DNA from: Endozoicomonas elysicola
GTDB lineage: Bacteria; Pseudomonadota; Gammaproteobacteria; Pseudomonadales; Endozoicomonadaceae
Reading direction: 5' to 3'
Length of the DNA stretch: 64,000 bases
Assembly (NCBI RefSeq): GCF_000710775.1
Contig: NZ_JOJP01000001.1
Span: 231,083-295,082 of the forward strand
Shown: positions 40,217 to 49,030 of the stretch, in pieces
Layout of the letters: the number at the start of each line of letters is the position of its first letter
Numbering within the stretch: position 1 is the first letter of the stretch
The notes under the pieces: model-generated
The model's input: only the letters and a program-made list of their open reading frames with translations
What the model was told of the DNA's origin: nothing
Databases searched by the model: none
Made by a program: the position numbers and the translations under genes

Positions 40217-41086
40217 GTGAAAAAAAAGAAATATGCACTTATTACCGGAGCTACCAGTGGTATCGGTATTCCAACAGCTATTGGAGTTGCAAAGCGTGGT
40301 TATCACACCACTCTGATCTGCCGCAATCCAGCAAAGGGCGAATCCCTGAAGCAGCGTATCACTGAAGAAACGGGTAATCATGACGTTGATATTATTCTCG
40401 CAGACCTGACTTCTCTGGAAGATGTCCGTAAGGCAAGCCACAGCTATATCAACTCAGGAAAGTCACTTCACCTGCTCATCAATAACGCAGGTATTATTAA
40501 TACGACTCATGAGATGACTCAAGATGGCTATGAGGCAATGTTTGCCGTTAACTACCTGAGCGTTTTCTTGCTGACAAGCCAGCTCCTTCCTTTACTTAAA
40601 AGCTCTGGCGATCAAACAGATAACAATAGCCGAATTATTAATGTCAGCTCTGAAGGCTATAAGATGGCAAAGCGCATCGATTTTGAAAATATCAATGCCG
40701 AGAAGGGATTTAAAACTTTCCCGGTTTATGGCCACTCAAAGCTGGCCCTCATGCTGTTCAACCTTGAGCTAGCTGAGCAGCTTTCCCAACACCCTGTAAA
40801 TACTTATACCGTTCACCCTGGCGCAGTAAACACCAATCTCGGCTCTGGGGATAACACCATCCTCAGTCGTTTTTTATTTCCGATGCTACGGCCATTTTTC
40901 AAGACACCGGAACAAGGTGCAGCAACGACCTTGTACGTAGCCTTTGAGCCAAAAGCTGATGGCCAAAATGGTTTTTATTATGCTAACTCTAAAGTCAGGA
41001 AATTGGGGAAACAGGCCAAAGATAGTGTCCAGGCGAAAACCTTATGGAGCTGGACTGATAACCGGCTGTCTGAGTTTTATAATTAA
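40217..41086 (+). CDS. Short-chain dehydrogenase/reductase, retinol-dehydrogenase-like
   Basis: GTG 40217 is chosen because AAGGGA lies eight bases upstream; ATG 40208 would place that site directly against the start. About 289 residues. Motifs are TGATSGIG (cofactor), LLINNAGI, the catalytic Ser in NVSSEGY and Y-x3-K in YGHSK. The long C-terminal part with HPGAVNTNLGS resembles eukaryotic retinol dehydrogenase/WWOX-like SDRs. Substrate unknown. Confidence 0.87.
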   Translation: MKKKKYALITGATSGIGIPTAIGVAKRGYHTTLICRNPAKGESLKQRITEETGNHDVDIILADLTSLEDVRKASHSYINSGKSLHLLINNAGIINTTHEMTQDGYEAMFAVNYLSVFLLTSQLLPLLKSSGDQTDNNSRIINVSSEGYKMAKRIDFENINAEKGFKTFPVYGHSKLALMLFNLELAEQLSQHPVNTYTVHPGAVNTNLGSGDNTILSRFLFPMLRPFFKTPEQGAATTLYVAFEPKADGQNGFYYANSKVRKLGKQAKDSVQAKTLWSWTDNRLSEFYN

Positions 41087-41095
41087 TGAGTTAAG

Positions 41096-41557
41096 TCATG
41101 AAGGGTGTGGCCAGAATTCCATTATCAGCTCTGCAGCCAGCTCTTCTTCAAGTGGGCCTATAGATTCAATTACTGGATGGCATTTATTAAAAATATCCCG
41201 ACAGCTCACATTGATGGATTGTCCGGCAATCTGTTGAAGGGCTTTTCCACTGCAACCAAATACAACCCTTGAAATACCAGCCCAGTAAATAGCTCCAGAA
41301 CACATTGCACATGGTTCAGAGCTGACAAACAGGGTACATTGCTTCAGCTCATTCAGAGAGAGCTGCTGATGCGCTTTGGTGATCAGATTCATAACTGCAT
41401 GCCGAGCCACATCACCATCAGCATTCGCAGTATTTCCTGCTTCTAACAGCACTTGGTCTTCCCGTGCAAGCAAAGCTGAAAATGGCAATTGCCCCCGATT
41501 AGCCCGTTGCCTTGCTAAATCAATGCTGCGTATAAGCAAAGATGAATACTCATTCAT
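41096..41557 (-). CDS. Cytidine/guanine-deaminase-fold protein lacking catalytic Glu
   Basis: A 153-residue protein of the zinc deaminase superfamily (nucleoside/guanine/tRNA-adenosine type). The zinc cysteines are intact in SSEPCAMCSGAIYWAG and the His is present in ARHAVMNLI, but the usual HAE motif reads HAV: the codon at the Glu position is GTT. Since Glu carries the proton in all active members, this protein is predicted inactive as a deaminase. The rest is full-length and well kept. It is convergent with the SDR gene (nine-base gap). Confidence 0.8.
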   Translation of the reverse strand: MNEYSSLLIRSIDLARQRANRGQLPFSALLAREDQVLLEAGNTANADGDVARHAVMNLITKAHQQLSLNELKQCTLFVSSEPCAMCSGAIYWAGISRVVFGCSGKALQQIAGQSINVSCRDIFNKCHPVIESIGPLEEELAAELIMEFWPHPS

Positions 41558-41752
41558 GAAACACGACCGAGCTTGATAGCTACTACTGTTTCAGTAGTTT
41601 AGCTCGTATTAAATTGTCGTCTATATTATTTTTTATCGTATATAAAAACTATTCAACTAATAAAGCATTCTTTAGCAACCAGTCAGATAGTAATTGATAA
41701 TATTGTGAATACTTATGGTTTTACTTGTACTTTTATTGAGGAAGTTATTGCA

Positions 41753-42301
41753 ATGCTCTTCAAGCCTTTAAATAGAAAAGGTTATTCAACTTCATTATTA
41801 TTTACGCCAATACTGCTTAGTTTGAGCATCTCAGCAATAGCCTCACCTATTGCTTATTACTCTAACTCTTCATTGAGTGGTGTATGGGTCTATCGGTCAT
41901 TTAAAAACGATCAGAACCTTGATACCGAATTTAATAAGCTGCAATTTGGCAAAGGGTATTTGACTCTGACAATTGACGGAGGTGAAGTGACTGGCTGTAT
42001 AGGGAACAATGGCTGGCAACTTGAAATATCTGGCCAAAAAAGTGTACGGCCTGATGGAAAACATACCTTTGACCTAACAGGGAAAGGTATCGTTGACCAT
42101 GAGCCATGGCAATACGACTATTCTGCTCAACTTGAGCCTACTATGCATGGTGCCCAAAATCAGGCACTGGCCATAACTGGCTCAGTTCTGAGAGTTTTGT
42201 CTCACAGTGAAGGTAAATCTCCCGCTGGTGAAGTCGCGTCATTTACTGCAGTAAAAATAACGGATACTGACTTAATCCCTATGGACTTTCAGTGCGACTA
42301 G
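41753..42301 (+). CDS. Unknown secreted protein
   Basis: ATG 41753, preceded by GAGGAAG, gives 182 residues with a signal peptide ending near AIAS. The mature part is beta-rich with LSGVWVYRSF at the start and FDLTGKG, ending in two separated cysteines. It faintly resembles lipocalin or META-like small barrels, but I do not recognise a family. It stands alone. Confidence 0.6.
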   Translation: MLFKPLNRKGYSTSLLFTPILLSLSISAIASPIAYYSNSSLSGVWVYRSFKNDQNLDTEFNKLQFGKGYLTLTIDGGEVTGCIGNNGWQLEISGQKSVRPDGKHTFDLTGKGIVDHEPWQYDYSAQLEPTMHGAQNQALAITGSVLRVLSHSEGKSPAGEVASFTAVKITDTDLIPMDFQCD

Positions 42302-42389
42302 CTAAGCTTCATTTTCTATCGATATAACCCACTCCACACAGGGCCTCAAAAAATCAACAGAAATTGCCTTCTCCCCGCTGAAGTGCAGT

Positions 42390-43280
42390 TTATTTAGCGA
42401 TGTGCGCTTTATCAAAATTCACCCCAAGCGCGATATAGTTACCAGCAAGGACAACCAGAACCCCCAGCAAGCTCAATGTCGTCCACTGATAGCCTTCAAA
42501 CATGGTAGCAATAAATAAAGCGATGATTGGATAAATAATATCTACATAGGCCGTGCGATCAGCACCAATTCGCCCAATCAGGGCAACATAGGAGGTCATT
42601 GCCAGAATCGATCCGAATAAAGCAAGGTACAGCAAAGAAAACACATAAGGTTTGCTCCATTGAAACGAAGGCAGTTTTCCCAGGGAAAGTGCAAAGACTG
42701 CAGTAAATATTGAACTGTACATCATCGCCGTCATTACTACAGGTAATAAAGGAAGCCCACTTTTTTTATTGATTTCACATATCAAACTGCCAATTGAAAA
42801 AAATATACAGCCAACAAACGCCATAACAATACCTTTCATCAGATCAGTCGTCAGACTACTCGCTAACTCAGGCAGAAAGACCATCACGATTCCCAGAGAA
42901 CCAAGCACTCCACCAATGACTACAGGCAAACGGACCGGATTCCCAAGCCAGAAGCGGCCAATGATGACGTTGAGATAGAGCATACTGGTACACACCAGCG
43001 CAGACTGTGCACTATTGATATAGAGCTCACTGAGATACACCAGCCAGTAAGAAATACCGCAGAAGCAAATACCCTGCAGAAATATTCTGAGATGTTGTCG
43101 CACAGTGAATTGGACAGGAGCCCGCTGCAGGAAGCAGACCGCCATTAAAATAAGGCCAGCCAGGAGAAATCGGTAACTGATAGACCATAGAGGATCAACA
43201 TCACCCAACTGAAAAGTAATGGCATACCATGTCGAACCCCAGACAAAGGAACACAGGCTGAACAGCAGGATATTCTGCAT
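42390..43280 (-). CDS. EamA/DMT-family inner-membrane transporter
   Basis: A 296-residue protein with ten hydrophobic segments in two EamA halves (about residues 5-135 and 150-285). FVWGSTWYAITFQLG at the start and the repeat of small-residue-rich helices are typical. AGGTAAG precedes the ATG. Exporter of metabolites or amino acids in the family; substrate not assignable. Confidence 0.88.
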   Translation of the reverse strand: MQNILLFSLCSFVWGSTWYAITFQLGDVDPLWSISYRFLLAGLILMAVCFLQRAPVQFTVRQHLRIFLQGICFCGISYWLVYLSELYINSAQSALVCTSMLYLNVIIGRFWLGNPVRLPVVIGGVLGSLGIVMVFLPELASSLTTDLMKGIVMAFVGCIFFSIGSLICEINKKSGLPLLPVVMTAMMYSSIFTAVFALSLGKLPSFQWSKPYVFSLLYLALFGSILAMTSYVALIGRIGADRTAYVDIIYPIIALFIATMFEGYQWTTLSLLGVLVVLAGNYIALGVNFDKAHIAK

Positions 43281-43437
43281 TTTGTCTTACCTACAAAAGC
43301 AAGAGCCATACACTGCAAAATAGCCCTAAACCATCAGGCAACAACCCTGTTTTTTATGATGGTTTAAGCGGTATGACTCAATTATTAAAATCAGGAAGAG
43401 ACAAAATAGTTGATGATAATAAGTAAGGAGCGTTTTT

Positions 43438-43707
43438 TCAGAGTTCCTCTACCCATGGCATCTCTGGTAGAGCATTCAGGTTAGTGTTGTATCGCTGCTC
43501 ATTAAATGCAGCTTGATTATTAACCACATCCACCAGTTCAACGCACAAGGCACAGGCTATGTATTGAATTGCTTCTTCTCTGTCGATCCCCTCAAGCATG
43601 AGCCGCATCAGCGTTTCTTTCACCCTTGGCGGGTTATTTTCTGCCAGCTGATTCTCTACTATTTCGATGACCGCTTCACCACCCATCAAGTCATCATTAT
43701 CAATCAT
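43438..43707 (-). CDS. Small unknown acidic protein
   Basis: From ATG 43707 (AAGGTG upstream) this has 89 residues: MIDNDDLMGGEAVIEIVENQ, then KETLMRLMLEGIDREEAIQ and ACALCVELVDVV. The pattern of a helical, acidic protein resembles small conserved gammaproteobacterial proteins of unknown function. No motif allows a function. Confidence 0.6.
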   Translation of the reverse strand: MIDNDDLMGGEAVIEIVENQLAENNPPRVKETLMRLMLEGIDREEAIQYIACALCVELVDVVNNQAAFNEQRYNTNLNALPEMPWVEEL

Positions 43708-43937
43708 TCCAAACACCTTATATTCTCAGAAAAGTCTGCATTTTATAGGTGGCAGCTTTTAAAAGCCCACTCTTTATAAAAGACTGAACAGTGTCGTTTA
43801 TCACGCAGTCTTTATAAAACCACCAAATACCCCGAACGCTTCCCCGCTGTCATCACCAACCTACAAATTGAACTTGCGTCGTCTTTAAATAAAGAGTACG
43901 AATGACGGCTTGAACCTTGGCAAACAGGAGGAAGCCT

Positions 43938-44537
43938 GTGTACAAAGTTTACGGAGATGCTCAGTCCGGCAACTGCTATAAGATTAAGCTACTGATGAGC
44001 CATCTTGATATTGAGTGTGAGTGGGAGCACATCAATATTTTGGGTGGAGGCACCCATACCGATGAGTTTCTGGCGATGAATCCCAATGGTAAGATTCCGG
44101 TAATGGAATTGCCCGATGGGAATTATCTGTGGGAATCCAATGCCATCCTGAACTACCTGGCTGACGGCACAGACTACTTACCTTCGGACCCTTTCCTCAG
44201 GGCAAAAGTTCTGCAGTGGCAGTTTTTTGAGCAGTACAGCCATGAGCCTTATATCGCAACAGCCCGGTTTATCGTGAAATACCTGGGCAGGCCCAAGAAA
44301 CATGAGGCAACACTTCAGGCAAAGAAAGCCAGTGGTTACAAGGCACTGCAGGTTATGGAAACTCACCTGGAGCACCACGACTGGCTGGTTGGTGACCGGA
44401 TGACCATTGCCGATATCAGCCTGTACGGCTATACACACGTTGCGCCAGAAGGCGGATATGGCCTGACTGACTTTCCTTTTATCATGGCCTGGATCAAACG
44501 AGTTAGAGAGCATCCTAAACACGTGAAAATGGGCTAA
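43938..44537 (+). CDS. Glutathione S-transferase
   Basis: GTG 43938 is chosen because a perfect AGGAGG lies at 43926-43931. The 199-residue product has an N-terminal thioredoxin-like domain (VYGDAQSGNCYKIKLLM, NPNGKIPVMEL, WESNAILNYLA) and a helical C-domain with DRMTIADISLYGYTHVA, the N-capping Asp motif. It resembles beta/nu-type bacterial GSTs. It stands alone and, unlike the GST at 2634, has no Cys tail. Confidence 0.9.
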   Translation: MYKVYGDAQSGNCYKIKLLMSHLDIECEWEHINILGGGTHTDEFLAMNPNGKIPVMELPDGNYLWESNAILNYLADGTDYLPSDPFLRAKVLQWQFFEQYSHEPYIATARFIVKYLGRPKKHEATLQAKKASGYKALQVMETHLEHHDWLVGDRMTIADISLYGYTHVAPEGGYGLTDFPFIMAWIKRVREHPKHVKMG

Positions 44538-44726
44538 CCATTCTACTCAAGCTGACTGTTCTCGGCACTCTCATAACTCAGCTTGTCTAGATAGCAGTTA
44601 TGAGAGGCTAAAATAAGTCCAGTAATGAGTCATATTATTTTTCCACCTAAAGGAAACCATTTACTATTAGACCAGTCATAAGAACATCACTATCTTAAAA
44701 TTCTATGACTACAGGTCTAATTATTT

Positions 44727-45995
44727 ATGCAGGCGTCAGCCCCCTTAAGCTCTGACCCACTGGCCATTCTTACTAAAACACCCGAAAAGAGCGTGTCAGA
44801 AAGTCCACAAAACTCAAAAGCAGCCGTCGTACCTGTTGAAAAGAAGCTGCCGCCAGCCGACCTGGACTGTCACTACCTTCCCATCAGAACCCAGGCACAG
44901 CTTAATGAACGGCTGGTACACCATATGAAGATGGTATGTGACGCCCAGGCCTATAGTGTGAAAGTAATCAAACAATACATTCAACACCTTAAAGAAGGGA
45001 TCGTTGACAGGAATGAAGAACAGCTGGCACTGGCCTGTTTGAATAAAGGGTTTCACTACCCGAATCAATACCTTGAGTTTCTTGAAGAATTGCAATCAAC
45101 CAACCCTCTTTTGGACAAAACATTATCTCTGCTGCGCAAAAAGCAAGCTTTCTCAGAAGGCTACCCTCCGACACTGAAATCTAAAGCTGAATCTCAAAGA
45201 ACGTTGATGGTGCTACAAAAGGATATTGATCGATTTTCAAGAGAAGCTAAAGCAAGACCTTTTTGCTATGTTAGGCCACCAAACTCTCAACTGACACCCA
45301 GCGAGACATTGTTAAAACTGCCAGAAGCTCTCTGTTTTTTTGATTGTGGTCAGGCAATAAACTATTCGGCTTATAGAGCAGTGCTTGATGTTGTGGGGGA
45401 CAAGCGTTTTGACGAAATCTTACGTCAGGTTAAGTTCCGAATAAGTGCTAACCTTAATAATAAAAACGACTATATTACTTTACTTTTTGAATTTCCGAGC
45501 ATAAAGCGCTCTGAGCCTTTAGTTTCAGGTCATTGTTACTCTTTCAGAAATCATCCTTTTTACCAATACAAAGACCCATATGGCCCTATGGCAGCATGGA
45601 ATGTGGTTTATTCTGGTGAAGCGCAAGGAGAGAAGACTTTCATTGGGTTTGGTTTACCGGTCCCCTGTTCTGAAGAGCATATACATAAAGTGATGGTGAA
45701 TGCCTGCAATAGCTCACCTTACAATGAGCGTTACTTTCTTCCTGAACATAGGGAGTCAATAAAGCAGAATGTAGCCCGTTTAAGGGCATCTCATGTAAAG
45801 CAATATGACTTATCCAAGACAGTTACGATGGAAGAGTTTAATGCACACACAGAGACAGGCCTTGACTATGATATTTCAGCAGAACTCACTTTAGAGCATC
45901 TACAACACATAAGCTTGTTATCTCGAGCAAGTTACTTTAATCAACAGATTGAAACAGGAAAATGGCAAATACAGCGCCCAAGAATAGTGGAGTAA
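44727..45995 (+). CDS. Large unknown protein, possibly Tgl-like transglutaminase
   Basis: A 422-residue protein without signal peptide. The N-terminal 40 residues are Ser/Pro-rich and disordered, as in many secreted effectors. A helical part runs to about residue 170. The C-terminal half has CFFDCGQAINYSAYRAVLDV and, about 60 residues on, SGHCYSFRNHPFYQYKDPYG and AAWNVVYSGEAQGEKTFIGF, which line up in order with the Bacillus protein-glutamine gamma-glutamyltransferase (catalytic Cys region and GD-YF-NP...GENV...GHG region). The residues around the second active site differ, so the call is tentative. It stands alone and is AT-richer than its neighbours. Confidence 0.55.
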   Translation: MQASAPLSSDPLAILTKTPEKSVSESPQNSKAAVVPVEKKLPPADLDCHYLPIRTQAQLNERLVHHMKMVCDAQAYSVKVIKQYIQHLKEGIVDRNEEQLALACLNKGFHYPNQYLEFLEELQSTNPLLDKTLSLLRKKQAFSEGYPPTLKSKAESQRTLMVLQKDIDRFSREAKARPFCYVRPPNSQLTPSETLLKLPEALCFFDCGQAINYSAYRAVLDVVGDKRFDEILRQVKFRISANLNNKNDYITLLFEFPSIKRSEPLVSGHCYSFRNHPFYQYKDPYGPMAAWNVVYSGEAQGEKTFIGFGLPVPCSEEHIHKVMVNACNSSPYNERYFLPEHRESIKQNVARLRASHVKQYDLSKTVTMEEFNAHTETGLDYDISAELTLEHLQHISLLSRASYFNQQIETGKWQIQRPRIVE

Positions 45996-46159
45996 AATGG
46001 TAAAGTAAGGAGGTTAGGCTTATACAAATGTTAGGCAATTTCACTTGCTCCGGTGATTACTCTAATTAGCCTATGAAGCAGCCATACAGGGCATGTAAAA
46101 GCTGACGGATACTGCTAGACTCCCCGCTCAGCACTTTTTAGATAACGCTGAGGTTTAAA

Positions 46160-46999
46160 ATGGGGTTTCTTGATCGGGTTCAGGCTGCCATGGAGAAAAA
46201 CAACTCTCTGTTGTGCGTAGGCCTTGATCCTTCACCCGAGCGCTTTCCTGCATCGATTCAGGCGATGGAAAAGCCTATCTTTGAATTCAATAAAGCCATT
46301 ATTGATGCAACAGCTGACCTTGTCTGCTCTTATAAGCCTCAGGCTGCCTATTACCATGCCTGCGGTGCAGAAGATCAGCTGGCCATGACGATTGATTACA
46401 TTCGTACTCAATATCCTGATATCCCGGTTATTCTCGACTCCAAGCGTGGTGATATTGGCAGTACTGCCAGTCAGTATGCCATTGAAGCCTTTGAGCGCTA
46501 CCAGGCCGATGCGGTAACCGTAAACCCCTATATGGGAATTGATACCATAGAGCCATTCTCAAGTTATGCTGATAAAGGCACTGTTGTTCTTTGCCGAACC
46601 TCCAACCCTGGCGCTGCAGCTATCCAGAACCTGCTAGTCCAGCAGGACTCTTCCGTAGAGAATGGCAACACCGCCATGCTCTACGAAGTCATCGCCAGAA
46701 TGTGCAAGGAGCAGTGGAATGGAAACAACAACATTCTGCTGGTTGTTGGCGCAACAAACCCAACTGAATTAAAGCGTATCCGGGAAATTACCGGAGATAT
46801 GACATTTCTGGTACCTGGTCTTGGGGCTCAGGGCGGTGACGTTGAGGCAACCGTTAAAAATGGCCTCAACAGCGAGGGTAAGGGAATCATCGTGAACTCA
46901 TCTCGTGGCATTATTTATGCCAGTGGTGGCGATGACTTTGCCGAGGCAGCAAGGAATGCAGCTGTCAAATTACGGGATCAGGTAAACCTGTACCGATAA
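46160..46999 (+). CDS. pyrF: Orotidine 5'-phosphate decarboxylase (subfamily 2)
   Basis: A 279-residue enzyme of UMP synthesis. The catalytic cluster DSKRGDIGSTASQYA, LCVGLDPSPERFP at the start and VPGLGAQGGD near the phosphate site mark the longer subfamily 2. GAGG precedes the ATG and a terminator follows immediately. Monocistronic. Confidence 0.95.
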   Translation: MGFLDRVQAAMEKNNSLLCVGLDPSPERFPASIQAMEKPIFEFNKAIIDATADLVCSYKPQAAYYHACGAEDQLAMTIDYIRTQYPDIPVILDSKRGDIGSTASQYAIEAFERYQADAVTVNPYMGIDTIEPFSSYADKGTVVLCRTSNPGAAAIQNLLVQQDSSVENGNTAMLYEVIARMCKEQWNGNNNILLVVGATNPTELKRIREITGDMTFLVPGLGAQGGDVEATVKNGLNSEGKGIIVNSSRGIIYASGGDDFAEAARNAAVKLRDQVNLYR

Positions 47000-47006
47000 T
47001 AGCTTT

Positions 47007-47035
47007 AAGTGCTCTGTAGCAGTTACAGAGCACTT
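47007..47035 (+). terminator. Terminator of pyrF
   Basis: Perfect 12-bp stem aagtgctctgta / tacagagcactt, eight bases past the pyrF stop; it may also serve the convergent ABC-transporter genes. Confidence 0.75.
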
Positions 47036-47044
47036 CCTGTCTCC

Positions 47045-47893
47045 TTAAGCAGCTTCATGCTGCCTGCTTTCCTCCAGCTTTTTCTTAGCCCTGGATTTAG
47101 CAATGGGTTCGACCTTCCTTTGCTTCTCATAAAGGAACTTCAAGACTTCTGAGCGCAGTCGTGTATATTCCGTATCCTGTGCCAACTCCAAACGGTCACG
47201 GGGCCTTTCCAGGTTAATCTCAAGAATCTCCCCCACCGTGGCGGCGGGACCATTGCTCATCATCACGATACGGTCTGACAACAAAACAGCTTCATCCACA
47301 TCATGGGTGATCATGATCACTGTGTTATTCAGCTCCTGCTGGATTTCCATCAGAGAGTCCTGCATATGAGCCCGGGTGAGTGCATCCAAAGCACCAAATG
47401 GTTCATCCATCAACAGTATCTCCGGCTGCATGGCCAGTGCCCGGGCAATACCTACCCGCTGCTTCATGCCTCCACTGATTTCATCCGGGCGCTTATGCAT
47501 GGCGTGATCCATATGAACCAGTTGCAGATTATGCTCAATCCAGTTTTTGATCTCGGCTTTGGTTTTAGAACGGCCAAACACCTGTTTCACCGCTAGCTCA
47601 ACATTCTGATAAGCCGTCAGCCAGGGAAGGAGAGAATGATTCTGAAAAACTACAGCCCGATCAGGACCAGGCTCGGAAACCTCCCGACCATTTAAAATCA
47701 CACCGCCGCTGCTGGCCTGCAGAAGCCCCGCCACGATATTCAACACCGTTGACTTACCACACCCTGAGTGACCTATCAGAGAGACAAACTCACCTTGGGC
47801 TATTTTCAGGTCAACACCTTTGAGTGCGGTAAAAGGGCCCTTCGGTGTATCAAAGACCATATCGATATGACTGATATCCAGCAGTGTACTCAT
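47045..47893 (-). CDS. ABC transporter ATPase, nitrate/bicarbonate/taurine type
   Basis: A 282-residue ATPase: Walker A GHSGCGKST, signature SGGMKQRVGIARAL, Walker B EILLMDEPFGALDALTR and the switch His in MITHDVDEAVLLSD. It belongs to the NrtD/CmpD/SsuB/TauB group. The C-terminus is basic (KSRAKKKLEESR). It is the last gene of a three-gene uptake set and lacks the extra solute-binding-like domain of NrtC. Confidence 0.93.
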   Translation of the reverse strand: MSTLLDISHIDMVFDTPKGPFTALKGVDLKIAQGEFVSLIGHSGCGKSTVLNIVAGLLQASSGGVILNGREVSEPGPDRAVVFQNHSLLPWLTAYQNVELAVKQVFGRSKTKAEIKNWIEHNLQLVHMDHAMHKRPDEISGGMKQRVGIARALAMQPEILLMDEPFGALDALTRAHMQDSLMEIQQELNNTVIMITHDVDEAVLLSDRIVMMSNGPAATVGEILEINLERPRDRLELAQDTEYTRLRSEVLKFLYEKQRKVEPIAKSRAKKKLEESRQHEAA

Positions 47894-47913
47894 GAATTGG
47901 GTTCCCTTTATTT

Positions 47914-47960
47914 GGCTCTGTTGACATAAGGTTGCAGGCTCAGTGGCTCAAACCAGAGCC
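47914..47960. repeat. Possible end of the 263-bp element between ABC genes
   Basis: ctgttgac, gttgc and aggctcagtgg occur in the same order and spacing as at the left end of the 29195 element. The segment also forms a stem of its own (ggctctg/cagagcc). It lies in the 66-bp gap between the ATPase and permease genes. Confidence 0.4.
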
Positions 47961-48988
47961 TAATGACTGACCTTTGATTTATCCCAGGAGACAAAACGTT
48001 GAATCTGCAGCATGGTTCGATCAAGGCCAAAGCCAATTACACCAATCACGATGACGGCAACCATAATGCGCGCCAGAGAGTTGGAACTGCCATTCTGAAA
48101 CTCATCCCAGACGAACTTGCCCAGCCCTGGACTCTGAGCCAGCATTTCCGCAGCGATCAGTACCATCCAGGCTACCCCAAGGGAGAGCCGCATTCCGGTA
48201 AAAATCATGGGCACCGATGCAGGTAGAACAATTCTCTGAACATGCTTAAGTGCGGGCAGTCGTAGTACACGACTAACGTTTAACAAATCACTGTCCATTG
48301 AAGACACACCGACCGAGGTATTGATCACCATTGGCCACAGACAGCAGAGCATGACGGTGATCATCGAATTTAAAAAAGACTTGGCTACCAGGGGATCAGG
48401 GCTGATATATAGAGCACTGACAACCATGGTCACCAGCGGCAGCCAAGCCAGGGGAGAAACCGGTTTAAAAATCTGAATGATCGGGTTCACCGCAGCATGC
48501 AGTGTTTTGTTGAGGCCTACGGCAATACCAAGGGGTATTGCAATCAGAGCCGCCAGCAGAAAACCACTCATCACAGTCACCAGACTGGTAACAATCTGAT
48601 CGAGAAAGGTTTCCTTACCGGTATAGGCCCGGATTTTCGGAACATAGTCAGGATCTTTGGCGACACGGGCAGCATTACGTTTTTCCTGCCGCTCATAGAA
48701 CGCTTCTGCCTTTTCCCGCTCGGTTATATGCTCCTGGTAGAGAGAGCCAAACTGCTCCCATACAACAGCAGGTCCAGGAAATTTGCCTAACGAGGTATCA
48801 ATATTCCGGGCAGCTCCTGACCAGAGCATCAGAAAGGCAACGATACCGATAATGGGCATCAGTACCGCACCGAACAACTTCCCGGGATTCACAGCAGCTT
48901 TTGCACTCAGCCCGGAAAGAAAAGGCAATGGTGATGACTTGCTCTGTTCACCATTCACTGGCTGGCTGACAACCGTGGCATCCGTCAT
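47960..48988 (-). CDS. ABC transporter permease, NrtB/CmpB type
   Basis: A 342-residue inner-membrane permease with about six or seven helices; the first is after a polar N-terminus. The EAA-like loop for ATPase contact is ALKHVQRIVLPASVPMIFTG. AGGAGAG precedes the ATG. A charged 70-residue insert follows helix 1 (about residues 65-125), longer than usual in SsuC/TauC-type permeases. Confidence 0.92.
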   Translation of the reverse strand: MTDATVVSQPVNGEQSKSSPLPFLSGLSAKAAVNPGKLFGAVLMPIIGIVAFLMLWSGAARNIDTSLGKFPGPAVVWEQFGSLYQEHITEREKAEAFYERQEKRNAARVAKDPDYVPKIRAYTGKETFLDQIVTSLVTVMSGFLLAALIAIPLGIAVGLNKTLHAAVNPIIQIFKPVSPLAWLPLVTMVVSALYISPDPLVAKSFLNSMITVMLCCLWPMVINTSVGVSSMDSDLLNVSRVLRLPALKHVQRIVLPASVPMIFTGMRLSLGVAWMVLIAAEMLAQSPGLGKFVWDEFQNGSSNSLARIMVAVIVIGVIGFGLDRTMLQIQRFVSWDKSKVSH

Positions 48989-49030
48989 AATCCACTCTCC
49001 TTCACTTTCTCTTCAAGACAGGTAACAGGA

